From positions 1 through 30,477 of the forward strand of contig DASQXE010000075.1 in NCBI GenBank assembly GCA_035639875.1: 30,477 nt of DNA, given 5' to 3'. The notes under the pieces were generated by a model. It made no database searches and was not told the DNA's origin. It was given only the letters and a program-made list of their open reading frames with translations. The position numbers and the translations under genes are program-made. Origin of the DNA: JAIBJP01 sp035639875. Lineage in GTDB: Bacteria; Actinomycetota; Thermoleophilia; Gaiellales; Gaiellaceae. Below, one piece after another: positions 30,029 through 30,477 of the stretch (the first letter of the stretch is position 1; each line of letters begins with the position of its first letter).

Positions 30029-30477
30029 GTGAACGTGAAGCAGAGGTGGCCGTGGCTGGCGGCCCTCCTGACGCTGCTCGCGCTGTCGGCGGTCGCCGCA
30101 GGCTGCGGAGGTGGCGGCGGCGGTGGAGCGACAACAGGAGGAGCCGCCGCGACGACCGGCGGCGGCAAGCAGATCAAGGTCGGTCTCGTCAGCGATACCG
30201 GGGGAGTCGACGACCGCGGCTTCAACCAGTTCTCGATCGCAGGCCTCAAGCGCGCGGAGAAGGAGCTGGGCGTCCAGACTCGCGTCTACGTCTCGAATTC
30301 CGCCGACGACTACGTTCCGAACCTCCAGGCCGCTGTGCAGGACGGAAACGACCTGGTCATAGCGGTCGGCTTCCTACTCGGTCCGAGCGTCGTCCAGGTG
30401 GCCCAGGCGTCGCCCGACACCCAGTTCGCCGCAGTCGACAACTTCTTCGGCGGGGACGGCTGCGAAGCGGCGGGGAC
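30029..30477 (+). CDS. BMP-family substrate-binding lipoprotein (3' end outside window)
   Basis: Proteins of the BMP/PnrA family bind nucleosides (or related ligands) outside the cell for an ABC importer. The visible 149 residues start with a signal peptide (WPWLAALLTLLALSAVAAG) and a Cys at about 28, a plausible though imperfect lipobox, then a Gly-rich linker, then the family start KVGLVSDTGGVDDRGFNQFS and ADDYVPNLQAAVQDGNDLVI, with FAAVDNFFGG at the window edge. GTG 30029 has AGGGAGG 4 bases upstream. The rest of the gene, and probably the permease and ATPase genes, lie beyond the window. The ligand is inferred from family only. Confidence 0.88.
   Translation, partial: MNVKQRWPWLAALLTLLALSAVAAGCGGGGGGGATTGGAAATTGGGKQIKVGLVSDTGGVDDRGFNQFSIAGLKRAEKELGVQTRVYVSNSADDYVPNLQAAVQDGNDLVIAVGFLLGPSVVQVAQASPDTQFAAVDNFFGGDGCEAAG

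Noticed and set aside
1..30477. CRISPR arrays, tRNA or rRNA genes, transposases, phage genes, toxin-antitoxin pairs
   Set aside because: I looked on both strands and saw no regularly spaced repeats, cloverleaf-like sequences or matching protein motifs. Weakly conserved RNAs could be missed by eye.

Overview
The window is a dense, high-G+C stretch (about two thirds or more G+C by eye) of a bacterial chromosome. It consists almost entirely of conserved housekeeping genes. Strong GC bias at third codon positions, frequent GTG and TTG starts, many 4-base ATGA/GTGA/TTGA stop-start overlaps, a short single-IF2N form of IF2 and several starts that look leaderless all fit an actinobacterium. The gene mix (rimP-nusA-ylxR-infB run, zinc-ribbon microprotein, a GGT-like protein beside rpsO, M16 peptidase-dapB-dapA, RNase J, FtsK) would suit a deep-branching class such as Thermoleophilia; that placement is inference. 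I see no tRNA, rRNA, CRISPR array, insertion sequence or prophage. No stretch over 300 bases lacks a gene; the longest gap is about 250 bases, before rimP.

Region 1 (1-1201) holds the 3' end of a sugar-nucleotidyltransferase-like gene, a small TPR gene and dtd. Region 2 (1202-10132) is one long translation/RNA operon: a leader with a candidate promoter and a strong intrinsic-terminator hairpin, then rimP, nusA, ylxR, infB, a DUF503 (ylxP) gene, rbfA, an nrnA-like DHH phosphoesterase, truB, an MFS transporter and ribF. Nearly all of these overlap or abut, which suggests translational coupling. NusA carries an unusual C-terminal Cys/His extension.

Region 3 (10133-14660) has a zinc-ribbon microprotein whose 3' end overlaps a convergent GGT-like gene. 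That gene is divergent from rpsO with only 19 bases between start codons. rpsO is followed by a leader hairpin and pnp. Region 4 (14617-17760) has a DUF3237-like gene, a membrane protein with a duplicated Glu/Gly/aromatic motif, a divergent geranylgeranyl-reductase-family flavoprotein and a secreted FG-GAP-like protein. Region 5 (17804-23250) runs M16 peptidase-dapB-dapA (lysine/diaminopimelate branch), a convergent cysteine-synthase-like gene and a divergent RNase J gene.

Region 6 (23248-30477) has an enolase-superfamily enzyme, an unknown protein, a ribokinase and a nucleoside hydrolase in one overlapping run. A secreted propeller-like protein, ftsK and the start of a BMP-family (nucleoside-binding type) lipoprotein follow. 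Hydrolase, ribokinase and BMP lipoprotein could together take up nucleosides, cleave them and phosphorylate the ribose. I found no clearly new multi-gene system. The most interesting signals are regulatory: divergent gene pairs with 19-27 bases between start codons whose -10 boxes overlap or abut and sit at leaderless spacing, a candidate NusA-operon attenuator, and a hairpin leader on pnp.
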